64,000 nt of DNA from Drechmeria coniospora (Eukaryota; Ascomycota; Sordariomycetes; Hypocreales; Ophiocordycipitaceae): assembly GCF_001625195.1 (NCBI RefSeq), contig NC_054390.1, forward strand, positions 806,001-870,000, read 5' to 3'. Within the stretch, counting starts at the first letter, position 1. Each line of letters opens with the position of its first letter. The position numbers and the translations under genes are program-made. The notes beneath the pieces were generated by a model, which saw only the letters and a list, made by a program, of their open reading frames with translations, did no database searches and was not told the DNA's origin. This document shows positions 11,749 through 23,331 of the stretch, in pieces.

Positions 11749-12874
11749 ATGGTTGTTGTCCTCGTCATGGCCATTCTAGGCGTCACCGGTATCCTCGCCC
11801 AGATGGTTCACCACGTCCCTTCGTTCACGTATCTCGGTTGCTCCAAGGTCGATCTGACTTGCTTCGGCAAGCCCATGACGTTCTCCAACGGCCTGACCCC
11901 GGAGACTTGCCAGAGAGCCTGCCAGGGCCATCTGCTTGCCGCCATCTTCCCCGAGTTGGTCCACCCGCCCGAGCCCTTGCCGGCCCATGACTGACCGCTC
12001 CAGCTCCTGCCGCTGCGGTGACGATGCAAACTCCATCACGATAATCGACGAGAGCGTTTGTGACCACCCCTGCATGGGCAACGCGGCTCTGGGAGCCTGT
12101 GGCGGCGCGCGTCCTGACGAGGGCCCTGGTATCGGTAATGTCTATGGACGAACTGGCTCCGCAACGCAAGTGCCCAGGCCTGTCACCACGAACACGGTAA
12201 AATCCCTTTCCCTCTCATTTCCTTCTGCTGCATACTCGACTTGCTCGGAGCGCCCGGCGTCGCTGGCAACCTCCCAGGCGGCATCGCCAGCCTCGCCGCT
12301 CGGGCCAGCTCCGGGCGTGCCAACGGCGTTCCCGGCCCACTCGGCTCTCCCATCCGCTCCCGCGCTGCCATCCTTTCCACCGGCTTCGAAGTCGAGTGAA
12401 TGCCCCGAGACTCCCTGTTCGGAGGCGGAGGCGTCCACGACCAGACCATCAAAGTCCCTCACGCCATCGCCGAAAAGTCCAGGCCAACCTGCGGAGCCTC
12501 CGTCCTACGGAGCGCCCACCTTGCCAACGCCGGAGACGGTTGTCACAGACAAGCCCAAGACCAAGACTCGTGTGCATCCACATCCATCTACCCATCCCCG
12601 ACACGCGGCCTCGTCTTCGGCACCCTCCTGCAGCCCCGACACGCCGTCCCAGAGCGCCAACGACGACACATCGGCCGGAGGCAACTGCACCTCGATTGAG
12701 TCGGATTCGATCCCTCCCGAGACGACGCTGTGGCCCAAGGCGCCCGATGGCTTGGAACCTCAAGTCCAGCCACCAGCTCCCTCACAGGTGCCCGGCTCCG
12801 AGTCGACCCACAGCCATGTCCCGCTCTTTACGACCATCGGGGGGCTGGCCTTGGTCGCGGCGGTGATGATGTAG
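11749..12874 (+). CDS. WSC-domain cell-surface protein, frame broken
   Basis: Probably a wall-anchored carbohydrate-binding surface protein. The N-terminus MVVVLVMAILGVTGILAQ is a signal peptide. It is followed by half of a WSC domain (FTYLGCSKVDLTCFG, then GLTPETCQRACQG), after which this frame closes at about 11994. The rest of the WSC domain (SSSCRCGDD, ESVCDHPCMGNAALGACGG) continues one base out of phase from about 12000. A Ser/Pro/Thr-rich stalk follows to 12874, ending in a short hydrophobic tail (PLFTTIGGLALVAAVMM) that could be a GPI signal or a membrane end. No GT-AG intron reconciles the halves: the only plausible one (GTCCAC to CTCCAG, 45 nt, with an ACTGAC branch) keeps the wrong phase. 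Either a one-base indel, an assembly error or a non-canonical intron must be assumed. WSC assignment is firm; integrity is not. Confidence 0.6.
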
Positions 12875-13598
12875 GAGTCGAGACGACATGCAAGCAGCTG
12901 ATATCTCGTTGGGGGAGATTTTTTTGGACTCTACGTTATTGCTGGAGGACGGGCCGAGTAGAGGATGAGCATCGTTGTAGGGCTGCTAATTGGCGACGAG
13001 ATGATGTGCTTGGTCGACGTTGCACATGGATTCACCGGCAACAGCCGTTTCATGCCCATGTACGTGACAGGGCTCTGTGTTTTTTTCACGGCATGAGCCG
13101 AGTGGTGGAGCATTGGTTTTTAATCTGTCGCATCACATTTGAAGAGAAATGTGCCCTTGACTTGTTCCGACACCAAACGGACGTGATGTGGTGATGTGGT
13201 GATGTGGGGTGAGGCTTGAGATTATGAGATTTCGCCAATATGGAAGCTGTTGAACACCATTATGCTGCCTGTCACATACTTGGTGCCGCTCGATGAGCTT
13301 CAGGGGCCCTTGCGACAGCTTCTTTTCTTTCTCTGTCCGCAGATATTCAACATGCGGCAGGCAAAAGATAAAAATAAATAAGTAAAAAATAAGAATAAAA
13401 ACTCAAATCCTCATGGTGATAATTGCCTGAGGCACACCATGAAGCCGAGGTGTAGGGTAGGGAGGTGATGCCTCAGTCAAAACATTCCGCCATGGCGGGG
13501 TAACGTACGTGTGCAGCTTCTAGCTGTGGGAGCTCTCCGTCTTGCCAACCCATTTCAAACGGCACTGCATCGACTTCAACAGGAACAAATCGGTCACC
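12875..13598. other. Intergenic, no features recognised
   Basis: Spacer between the WSC gene and twinfilin. It contains A-rich and T-rich runs (for example near 12920, 13085 and 13365-13405) and a small GATGTGGT duplication near 13184, but nothing that looks coding. Confidence 0.5.
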
Positions 13599-14704
13599 AT
13601 GCAGTCCGGAATCTCGGGTGCGTCCTGCTCGGCCGGCTGGATCGGCCATGCTGACCCGAGACAGCTTCGGAGGAGCTCCAAGCTCAATTCAACTCGCTCT
13701 TGTCGTCGACGAGCGACTTTGCCCTCGTCATCACCATCGAGCGCGAGGCCCTGGTGCCCGTGGCGACGCTGCCGGCCAAGTCGTCTTCTTTTGTCGATAA
13801 CCTGCCGAGCATCCAGGAGCATCTCAAGCCCAACGCGGCCCTGTACATGATCATCCGTCGGTACGACACGGCGCCGCGGTTCGTCGCCGTCACCTACGTG
13901 CCGGACGCGGCTCCGGTGCGGCAAAAGATGCTGTTCGCCTCGACGCGGCTGACGCTGGCGCGCGAGCTGGGGACGGAGCACTTTCGGGAGACCATCTTCA
14001 CGACGACGACGGAGGAGCTGAGCGAGGCCGGCTTCAAGAAGCTCGACGCCCACAACCAGCTCGAGGCGCCGCTGACCAAGGTGGAGCGGACGCTGGGCGA
14101 GGTCAAGAGAGCGGAGCAGGAGGCGGGGGCGGGAACGGCAACAAAGGAGATTCATCTCAGCAAGAGCCTGACGATGCCCGTCGCCGAGGACGCCATCGCG
14201 GCCATGAGGGACGTCGGCCAGGACGGCGGCCGGTTGGTGACGATGCTGGTCCGTCTCCCCAGAACCCGGGGGCAAGTCTCGGCTTGCCGACAGCGCTGAC
14301 GGGAGCAGAAAATCAACGGCGAGACCGAGGTGGTCGAGCTCGTGGCCGAGTCGCCGAAGCCGGCTTCGATCGGCGAGCTGTCACGGGCCATCTCGTCGAC
14401 GGAGCCCCGATTTACGTTTTATCGATTCACGCACACGCACGACGGGAGGGAGGAGAGCCCGGTGCTCTTCTTCTACACGTGCCCGGCGGCCGAGGGCAGC
14501 AAGTCGATCAAGAAGCGGATGATGTACCCGCTCATGAAGCGTGCGGTGCTGACGATTGCCGCGACCGAGGCGGGGCTCACGCTGGCGAAGAAGTTTGAGG
14601 TCGAGGAGCCGAGCGAGATTACGGAGCAGATGGTGCTCGACGACCTGCACCCCAAGGCGGCGGCCAGACAGGGCTTCAGCCGGCCGAAGCGACCCGGGCG
14701 GTGA
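13599..14704 (+). CDS. TWF1: Twinfilin (two ADF-H domains)
   Basis: Actin monomer-sequestering and capping protein of cortical actin turnover. The model is join(13599..13617, 13665..14236, 14309..14704), 328 residues, the usual size. A 19-nt first exon (MQSGIS) splices through a 47-nt intron to ASEELQAQFNSLLSS, the start of ADF-H domain 1 (to about residue 140, with LYMIIRRYDT and LTLARELGTEHF). A linker with LSKSLTMPVAEDAI leads to ADF-H domain 2, where the second intron (72 nt, GTGACG to GAGCAG) joins DGGRL to KINGETEVVELV. The second domain contains PRFTFYRFTH and SIKKRMMYPLMKRAVL, the actin-binding long helix. The C-terminus is basic (FSRPKRPGR), as in twinfilins. It is convergent with the carrier gene at 14824. 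Confidence 0.93.
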
Positions 14705-14823
14705 GGCGACGGAGCTTTGACGGCACCATGGCACGACGACGGACGGAGGACGGATCGGGTCGACGTGCAAATGCATTGAACGAATATGCCAAACAGCAAT
14801 GAGACGGGCCAGCCCCCTCCACC

Positions 14824-16011
14824 CTACTCCTCGTACTTGCCACCGGTGGCGGAAAAGTTGCTCCGCTCGAGCTTCTCCTTGAGGAACTCGTAGACGGTAA
14901 AGGTGACGGCCTGGCCGGGGGCGACGCGCATGATGCGCGGGGTGATGCCCTTGTAGAAGGCGTGGAAGCCTTCCTGCCTGTCGACGGAGCGTTCTCGTCA
15001 GCGATGCCGCCTCGGCGGAAGGGCGGGAAGGCGAAGCAGGGGGGACGCGTCTCCTCACCTGAACATGTCGGTCGAGATGCGGCTTATCCTCGTCCACGCG
15101 CTCACGCCCGGTTCGGCGGGCGTCTTCTGCAGGCGCGTCTTGATGGTGTCGATGGGCGCGTTGCTCAGGGGCCCCATGGCTCCGCTGACGAGACCGATGA
15201 CGGTGGTCTGCCAGCTCGGCAGGTTCGTGGACGCGTACTCGGGCTGGAAGTCCTTGAGCCACTGCTTGAAGTAGGCGTAGGCGGTGAAGTTGACGGCCTG
15301 GTTGGAGCCCTGGCGCAGGGCGGTGAGGCTGACGCCGCGGTAGAGGGCGCCGAAGCCCTCCTCGCGGACGACGGTGTAGAGGGCGTGGGCGGCGTTGCGG
15401 TACTTGGGGATGTCGAGGGGGTCGGCCATGGAGTGATGCTGGGCCTGGAGGCGGATCTTGATGACCTCCATGGGCGTGACGACGGCGACGGCCTCGGTGA
15501 CGCCGGCGGCGAGGCCGGCGAGGAAGGTGGCGCGGCCGGAGACGAGGCCGGTGGACTTGTCGGCGAGCAGCTGCTTGTACCACTCGAAAGAGGTGAAGCG
15601 GATGGCCATCTTGGGCACGATGCCGGTGAGGACGGCGCCGAGGCCCTTGTAGAGACCGAGGGGCGTCTCGCGCTTGACGATTTCGACGCCGGTGCGGACG
15701 AAGCCGCGCTTCGGGGCGCCGGGCTGGCGGGCGCGTCGCGAGAGCTGCATGCGGACCTTGATGGTGTCTAGGACGGCGGGCGTCAGCCGGCGAGGAGGCT
15801 CGGGGGGGGGGGGGGGGGGGCTTCGGAGGAGTCGAACGTACCGAGGGGATGACAGGCGAGGGCCTCCATCATGCCGGCGCCGCCACCGGCTGCGGCGGGG
15901 AGAAGACGGTCAGCGAAGGTCGGTCGGAGGGAGGGAGGGGAGGGCGGACATACCGATGAGGTTGATGGCCGCCGTCGGCGGTTTCTTGCTGCCATCGTTG
16001 GCGCGCGGCAT
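14824..16011 (-). CDS. SFC1: Mitochondrial succinate/fumarate carrier
   Basis: Inner-membrane antiporter exchanging cytosolic succinate for matrix fumarate; it links the glyoxylate cycle to gluconeogenesis. The model is complement(join(14824..14977, 15059..15767, 15842..15889, 15954..16011)), 322 residues. Three SLC25 repeats carry the signatures HPLDTIKVRMQ, TPMEVIKIRLQAQ and APIDTIKTRLQK, and YKGLGAVLTGIVPKMAIRF is characteristic of the Sfc1/Acr1 branch. Exon 1 begins MPRANDGSKKPPTAAINLI, and the tiny exon 2 (48 nt) supplies AGGGAGMMEALACHPL. All junctions preserve the frame. The intron between exons 2 and 3 contains an unbroken run of 19 C on the coding strand just after the donor. The C-terminus is RSNFSATGGKYEE. 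Confidence 0.94.
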
Positions 16012-17029
16012 GGCTGCGGTGGGAAGGGAGGACGACGGCCGATTTCTTGCCGCTTCGACGCGAGGAGGGGGAGGGCCGCGTATTTGATCGGATGCCTCTC
16101 CGTCGTGCGTCCACCGGCGATGCAGACTGTCGACACCCTGCTCGCTGGCCGCGGAGGGGGCGAGGACGGTGACGGAAGTGGTCGGTTGCGTCGTCGTGGG
16201 GGCGACTTTCACGTGCGAATGGACGACGGTCGACAACCGAACGGCAACGCGACAACGGCGGCGCAGAAACGAGCAACGGGTCGAGCAAAGGCGGGAAGAT
16301 GGTTGAACAAGGACGACGAGAGAGTCGGGAGACGCGAAGAGGGAGAAGGGGATCGAAACGAGTCACGCGGGAGCTCGTCGTCGGCCTTGACATCTGATTC
16401 CGTATCCGGGGCCGGGGCCGGTTCCCTCTCGTCCCTTGGCCCTTGGCCCCAAACGGGCGATGGGGGTGCAAGTACACACAAGTACAGCACAGGTACCCGC
16501 AGCGGCTCGCGCGCGGTGACGGTACCTACGTGTACCCGCGTGTACACCTCGCCGGTCGGTACCTCGAGCCGCCACGGGGGTACGGCGCAGGTGCCGCGGC
16601 GCGCCGCAGCGTCCGACAAGAGCCGAAAAAGCAAGCTAGGAAGGCATGAGGTCGGGGCGAGGGTGCGTGCGATGGATCTGGCGGCCTCGTAGGCGCAGGC
16701 GAGGGAGGGCAAAGGAGGGCAGAGGAGAGCAAACGATGGTTCCGCTTCGGCCATTGGGCTCGCGCCGCCGCGTCTGTCCGGCGGGTTCCCCATCCGGGAG
16801 AGGGGAGAGGCACCCCACCAAGACGCCGGGCGAGCGGGAAGCCCGTTTTCGCCGGGCTAGCGCGGCGGAAGTGCTTACAGCACTGTACTCGCGTGCGGCA
16901 CATGCAAGTACAGCAAAGTAGCGCGCCGTACCGCCCCCACAGTGGCCGTACTGGCATGTACCGAGGACAGTGCGGTAGGTGCTCGTTCAGCGCTCATACA
17001 GGCAATACTGCCACGGCACTGGTCAGTAA

Positions 17030-17760
17030 ACTGGGGGAGTATAGAGGACAGTGCGGCACGCATTTATTTGTTCAGTGCTCAGTGCAGTAAATGCTGCCAC
17101 AGCTCGTTCAGTGCTCATACAGTCAATACCGCCACCGCACTGGTCAGTAAACTGGCCGAGTATAGAGGTGCAGCAGGTGCTCGTTCAGTGCTTATACAGT
17201 CAATACTGCCACAGCACTGCAGGGTAAATGTGCCACAGCACTGCACAGTAAATACTGCTACAGCACACAGTAAATACTGCCACAGCACCGCACAGTAAAT
17301 ACTGCCACAGCGCCGCACAGTACATACTGCTACAGCACACGGTAAATACCACTACGGCAGTGCACAGTAAAAATCCTGCCGCAGCACTGCACAGGAAAAA
17401 TACTGCTACAGCACTGCACAAGGAGGGGTGCTACAGCACCGCATAGGTACCTAGGTAGTAGGTTGTAGTAAATACTGCCACAGCACTGGTCAGTAAACGG
17501 GCGGAGCATGGAGGACAGTGCAGCATGCAATTACTTGTTCAGTGCTCTGTACAGTAAACACTGCCACAGCACTGCACAACAAATACCGCCGCAGCACTGC
17601 ACGGTAAATACTGCTACAGCGCTGCACAGTAAAAATACCGCCACAGCGCTGCGCAGCAAACAATGCTACAGCACTGCACAGCAAGTACTGCCACGGCATT
17701 GCACAGAAATACTGCCACAGCAACCTGTACAGTAAATACCGCCACAGCAAAATGCTGGCA
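17030..17760 (+). repeat. Minisatellite of CAGTAAATACTGCCACAGCAC type
   Basis: More than 25 imperfect copies of a unit of about 21-30 bp built on CAGTAAATACTGC, CACAGCACTGCA and their variants, with occasional longer spacers such as GTTCAGTGCTCATACAG. Period length and sequence drift, so this is a minisatellite and not a CRISPR array. Confidence 0.8.
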
Positions 17761-19919
17761 CCGTACTCGGCACAGCAACTGCCAGCACGGTTCTCAGCAC
17801 AGGAAATGCCGGTACCGCACTCCGTGCAGCAGGTACTTGCACAGAAACCCGTGCAGCAGGTACTTGCACAGACACCCGACTGCAGGTACTTGCACAGACA
17901 CCCGCACTGCATGTACTTGCGCAGAACCCCGTGCTGCAGTGCAGGTATTGGTACTTGTGCAAACTCCGAGCGGCGAATACCCAAGTACCTTGGCAAAACG
18001 CCGTACAGTGCGGAGTGCAGCTAGTACACGCACAGCCACAGTGCCCGTGCCGCAGCAAGGAATGCACCGTGCAAGACAAGACGCCTGCTCTACGGAGTCC
18101 GCTACCAATCATTCTTGCCCTCGCCGCTGACCATGCCGTTGCAACTATTCCATCCTTCTACGCGAGGGTTCGAATTGATTACGGCTGCCAACTTCTATGC
18201 TCCCCTTTTGCGCATGTTGTGCCATGTTGTGCCGTTTCGTACCTCGTCACGGCGACGCCGAAACTAGCCCGCTGTGACGCAATGGCACCATTCGCCAAGG
18301 GTACACTGACGCTGCAAGTACAGAAGCTGTACGGCGTACTTGTGTGCGCTGGTACGGAGTGCTGTACTGTAAGTACTAAGGCGCGCAATATTAAGTGTAC
18401 ATGTGCTGAGGGAGTGAGTACATGTTCTGTGCTTTCAGTACAAACAAGTACATGTTCCGTACCCGTAGGCGCAAGCGCTCGTTCGGGTCTATTCCGTACT
18501 AGGCTAGTGATCTGATAATATCCAGTACCTACCGAGTGCTGTGCGAGTACAGCAAGTACTTGTACAAGTAAGTACTTACTGCAGCTGCACGGAGCACGGA
18601 GTACTGTACCTGTACTTACTTCATAGTACTGTCACCTCCTCGTACAGAGGACTGCGTGCCGACAAGTATGCATGTATAGGACATGTACTCCCTGAAGCCT
18701 GTGACACGCGGAGGTACTTGCCTGTACATGCGCACGTCGCCGCGCAAGCTTGTGATATTGCGGGGGACTGACTCCTGCTCTGCTGCTACGGAGCCGAATT
18801 ATTCCGTTCCACCCCCAACTCCCAACCCCCCCCCCCTGACGGCATTGCTTTCTACATCCCTCGAGCCGAGTGCAGGATCCTCCGTGATGCAACGCCACCT
18901 GCACCTAGGAAGCGAAAGCCAGATGCCTACGTCACCTGGCCGTGCCGTGGGAGCGGCCGACGACCAATCCCGGCCGCCCCCTCGGTCGTCCGTCGCCAGG
19001 CCTCGCCGGATCCTCGTCGGCCGGTGATTTGCCGCAACGTGCCGAGGCAACGGACGGACGAAGCGTCGAGGTCCCGCGTGACGCCCGACCCTGGACCTGG
19101 ATGCTGCTCCTTGGCTGACATTGGACGGACAGGCTGAAAGCGTGGCAAACGTGCGTCGGACCCGCCCATCTACCGTCGAACCCGCATCTACCATCGAGCC
19201 CGGCGTCCACCGTCGTTCCCGACTCACCTGACCCGAGATCCTCGGCCGACGATGCGACGGATCCTGCAGGCTGCGCGAGGCAGTGCTGATCTCGCGGCCG
19301 TGTATATGCCGTCACTCGTCCGGCGTGCAGGACTCGTCGTGGATGGCAGCCGTCGATTCCGGCGTCGTCCAATGCCGGTAAAAGCCTCCGAACCTACCCT
19401 GCACTGCATGGAGAGCATGGTTACCGGCAATCCTCGCAAGCTGCTCTGACAATGTCCGGATGCATGTGGCAGTGCCGTCTAGTGCATCCGACCGTTGTGG
19501 ATGGCAGCCGTCGATTCCGGTGCCGTCCAATGCCTCCGAATCTACCCTGCGCTGCATCGAGAACATGATTACCGGCAATCTTCGCAAGCAACTCTGACAA
19601 TGTCTGGATGCATGTGGCAGTACCGTCTAGTGCATCCGACTGATGGTAGAGTCCAGCGGTAGATTTTCGCAGTAGATTCCTATGGTGGACTCCCGCATCA
19701 TGCCAACGAGAACGGATACCCCCGACTCTACGCTGCCTCTGTGTGCCGACCACGTTCATCACTACACCCCGCAAGCTACGCGTACGACGGATGGATGCAT
19801 ATCCCATCACTCGTCCGGCATCGAAGACGAGTCATAGATGGCGGCGGTAGATTCCAGCATCATACCGATGCGATCAAGGTCCCCGACACCACCCTGCCTT
19901 TGCACGTAGGACGTGGTTC

Positions 19920-20430
19920 CCATCCTACGCGACATTGCCTGCAGGCGGTGAAAGGCAACGACTGGCCGTATATTCCAGCGGGAATTCAAGCGTCATGCCA
20001 ATGGCAATGAATTACTACGACTCTGCCCTGTCTCTGCAGGGAGGACGTGCCGACTCTGCCCTGCCTCTGTACAGAGGACGTGCTGACGCGACCCTGCCTC
20101 TATATGGAGGACGTGGTTCCCATTATACGCAACATTGCCTACAGGCGGTGACAGGCAACGACTGGCCGTATATTCCAGCGTCATGCCAATGGCTATAAAG
20201 TACTCCGACTCTGCCCTGCCTCTGTATGGAGGACGTAGTTCCCATCATACGCAACATTGCCTGCAGGCGGTAACAGGCAACGACTGGCCCTATATTCCAG
20301 CGTCATGCCAACGGCAATGAAATACTCCGACTCTGCCCTGCCTCTGCGTGGAGGACATGGCTACTTTCCCGGCATGGAGGACATGGCTACTTTCCCGGCA
20401 CGGAGGACATGGTTACTTTCCCGGCACGCA
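19920..20430 (+). repeat. Nested tandem array, about 122-bp unit
   Basis: The word GACTGGCC(G/C)TATATTCCAG recurs near 19970, 20160 and 20282. The last two are 122 bp apart; the first interval is longer because about two extra 34-bp subunits (CGACTCTGCCCTGCCTCTG followed by GGAGGACGTG) are inserted. A related, older duplication with a period of about 158 bp (GGCAGCCGTCGATTCCGG) lies at 19340-19660. Confidence 0.75.
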
Positions 20431-20875
20431 CGCTCACGACAGTTAGATGCATTCGCTCCATAGAAAATACAAAGGGTAGCTTCGATTCCGGCATCATGCC
20501 AACCCAACGCCAACGAATGACCCCGGTCCGTGCCGCGGCAAAAAAAGACGTCGCTACACTCTGCCCCCAACGAACTCGCCTTGCGTGGATGCGTACGTAC
20601 AAAATGTGGTGATATGTGACAGGGGAGAGGAGAATGGGAAAAGCAAAACGACACGACGGCGAGCAAAGCCCTTCGGGGGCGGCGCGTCGCACGCTGGTCA
20701 AAATAGCAGCCAGTTCGTGGGTGCGGTGCTGTGGTATCCCCAACGCCGAGCAGTGCTTCGAGCCAAAGAAAAGAACAAAAAAAGGGACAAGAAATATCCA
20801 AGCAAAGGCGGCCAAGGTGCGTCGCATCCGTCCGTGTGGTGTCTCGTCGTCGCCTCGTCCTCGGTCGTCGCCCCC

Positions 20876-23331
20876 CTACGACGGCGTCCCCCTCTCCTCC
20901 GTCACCTCCCCCTCGAAGCTGTAGAGGCGCACCTCGCCGTCCTCGCTGCCGCTCGCCATGCGGCTGTCGCTGAGCCCAACGCACGTCACCGGCCCCGCGT
21001 GCCCGGTGAAGCTGCGGTCGCATTTGCCCGAGCGCGGCTCCCAGATCTTCGTCATCGAGTCGTTGGCCCCCGTCACGACGCGCAGCGTGTCGCCGACGAG
21101 CCCCCAGATGCCCTCGACGTGGCCAAACATGCTGCGGATGCACCGGCCCGTCTCCACGTCCCACAGCCGCACCGTGTTGTCGAGCCCGCCCGTGAGCATG
21201 TACCGCGGCGGCAGCGGCCGCGACGGGTCCGACGCGAAGCACGACCCAAACGACGCCCGCGCGTCCGCCGCCGTCCTCCCCGCCGGCTCCGCCACCGGCG
21301 TCGCGCTCCGGCTGCTGTGCGCCGACGCGCCGTCGGCCGCCGTGCTCTCCTCGGCCGGCACCTCGTCCGGCTCAAAGTCGGGCGGCATCAGCAGCACCTG
21401 CTGCACCTGGCCGACGTGGCCGCGGAACGTCTTGACGCACTGCTTCGAGTCGAGGTCCCAGAGCTTGACCGTCATGTCGTCCGAGGCCGAGAAGATGGTC
21501 CGCGACGGCGAGTCGATCCTCACGTGGTTCACCCAGTCGGTGTGGCCGCGGAAGCACCACGTCTGCTTCGTGTCAAAGTTGAAGATCTTGACCGTCCGGT
21601 CGATGGAGCCCGAGGCGAGGGTGCAGCCGTCGTAGTGGACCGAGAGGACGCCCTCGGTGTGGCACTGCAGCGTGCTCAGGCACTCGCCCGTCTGCCAGTT
21701 CCAGATCTTGATGGTCTTGTCGAAGCTCCCGCTGATGAGCTTCGAGTCGTCAAACTGCAGGCAGCGCACCGTCGACGTGTGCCCGCGCAGCGTCCGGATC
21801 ACCTCGCCCGTCTCGATGTTCCAGATCTTGATGGTCGTGTCGTACGACCCCGTCGCGAGCACGTTGTCGTCAAACTGCAGGCACGTCACGCCGTTCTCGT
21901 GGCCCTTGAACGTCTTGGTCGTGCACCGGCCCGTCTTCCAGTTGTAGCCGACCTTGTACCGGTCGCGGTAGACGTCCTTCCACGGACGAAACTTGCGTTC
22001 CACCTCGAGCTGGGACCGCGGCGGCGTCCCTCCGTCGAGCCGCGGCCGCTTCGCCGGTCCGTCGTCGTCGTCGCCGAACAGCGGCCGCTTGCTCGACTCG
22101 CGCGACGCCGCCGCCGCCGCCGCCTCGTCGTCCGTCTCGACCGCCGCCTCGTCCCGGCCGGCGGCGGTGTCGTCGTCGCCGTCGTAGCGCGCCTGGTCGT
22201 GCCGGTGGTGGGCCGTCTGGTGTCGGCTCCACGCCACGAGCTTCCTCTTCTCCAGCAGCGGCAAGCCCCAGCCGCACTTTGTGCACTTGCGGTCGATGTG
22301 CTGCTCGCACATGCGGTGCCAGACGACGTCGTCGTCCGCCAGCGTCCTCCAGCGGACGCTGACCTGCGCGGCCTTGCAGAGCGAGACGGTGTCGAGGTGG
22401 CAGAGGATCTTGTAGGACAGCTCGGGCGGCAGGGCGGCGAGGAAGTCGATCTTGAGCTGCTCCGACACCTCGCGCGAGACCGTCGAGAGCTGGGGGAAGC
22501 AGCACTGGGTGATGATGCCCTGGAGCATCAGCTCGCGGTGCTTTGACGGGGCCGCCGAGAAGAGCGACCAGACGTGCGTGATGGCTTCCTGGTCGGCGAC
22601 GGGGAGGCTGTTGAGCTCCTGCGAGAGAGGGCGATGTTAGCACCGCATCGGCCAGGCGAGTGGAGACAAGGCAAGGCAAGGCAAGGCAAGGCAAGGCAGG
22701 GCAAGGCAGGGCAAGGCAGGGCAAGGCAGGGCAAGGCAGGGCAAGGCAGGGCAAGGCAGGGCAAGGCAGGGCAAGGCAGAGAAAGGCAAGGCAAGGCAGA
22801 GAAAGGCAAGGTAAGGCAGGGCAAGGCAGGGCAAGGCAGGGCAAGGCAGGGCAAGGCAGGGCATGACAAGGCGAGATAAAAGAGGAAAAAAAAAACAAAC
22901 AGACGGGGCGAGGGCGAGGGCGAGGACAAGGACAAGCGGTGGAGGCGTACACTCTGGATGAAGCCCATCTTGCTTTCGTCGGCGGCGCGCCGACACTTGG
23001 AGTCGGGACGGTGGCGATAGCAGTACCTGGTGTTGGGGTCCGTCTTGCGGACCTGGTCGGTGCCGGCCCCGTCCCTGTGGCCCTTGCCGACGGGAGCGTA
23101 GATGCCGGGAATGTGTTCCTTGAGAAAGGGGCTGACCGTCTTGGTGACGAGCTCCGTCGGCATCTTCTTGCGTCGGATGATGTCCTCGTCCGGCCGTCGT
23201 CGCTCGCAGTTGTCGCGAAGGGGTGCCTGGTTGCCGTTCAAGAGCGGACTGGGGTCGACGGCATCGTGCGAGGATGAGAGAGAGGATGATTCGTGGTCGA
23301 TTGCCCGTCGAGCCTCGCCGTTTTGCTCCAT
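20876..23331 (-). CDS. sconB: Sulfur controller SconB/Met30, F-box WD40 protein
   Basis: Substrate receptor of an SCF ubiquitin ligase that turns off the sulfur-assimilation bZIP activator (Met4/MetR/CYS-3 type) when sulfur is plentiful. The model is complement(join(20876..22618, 22951..23331)), 707 residues. Exon 1 contains TPFLKEHIPGLYAP-like SPFLKEHIPGIYAPVGKG and NTRYCYRHRPDSKCRRAADESK, hallmarks of SconB. The splice GTACGC to TCGCAG joins FIQS to ELNSLPVADQEAITHVWSLF. The F-box is at about residues 185-230 (DFLAALPPELSYKILCHLD), followed by CTKCGWGLPLL, an acidic and Ala-rich insert, and seven or so WD40 repeats from about 325 to the end (for example TFKGHENGVTCLQFDDNVLATGS). The 332-nt intron is unusually long because it carries a decamer repeat. 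Confidence 0.95.
22672..22866 (+). repeat. Decamer microsatellite GGCAAGGCAG inside the sconB intron
   Basis: About 195 bp of GGCAA and GGCAG pentamers, mostly alternating as a decamer. On the coding strand this is an uninterrupted pyrimidine-rich CTTGCCCTGC ladder that fills most of the intron. It is not translated in the spliced model. Confidence 0.92.

Larger units (their letters stand above)
16012..20875. other. Gene desert with minisatellite arrays
   Basis: Nearly 5 kb without a supportable gene between the Sfc1 start and the SconB stop. It contains a 21-30 bp minisatellite (about 17030-17760), a cluster of GCAGCAGGTACTTGCACAG words (about 17825-17945), and two degenerate long-period arrays (about 19340-19660 and 19920-20430). 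Frames through the arrays translate into Cys-rich or Ala/Thr-rich artefacts. Confidence 0.6.

Noticed and set aside
17030..17760. CRISPR-like regular repeats
   Set aside because: Units drift in sequence and length and there are no unique spacers; the host is a eukaryote.
20585..22546. Plus-strand frame of about 650 codons opposite sconB
   Set aside because: Arg/Val/Pro-rich shadow of the WD40 coding strand.
22574..22879. Lys/Gln/Gly/Arg-rich and Leu/Pro/Cys-rich repeat proteins over the decamer array
   Set aside because: Translations of an intronic microsatellite, open only because stops cannot occur in the unit.
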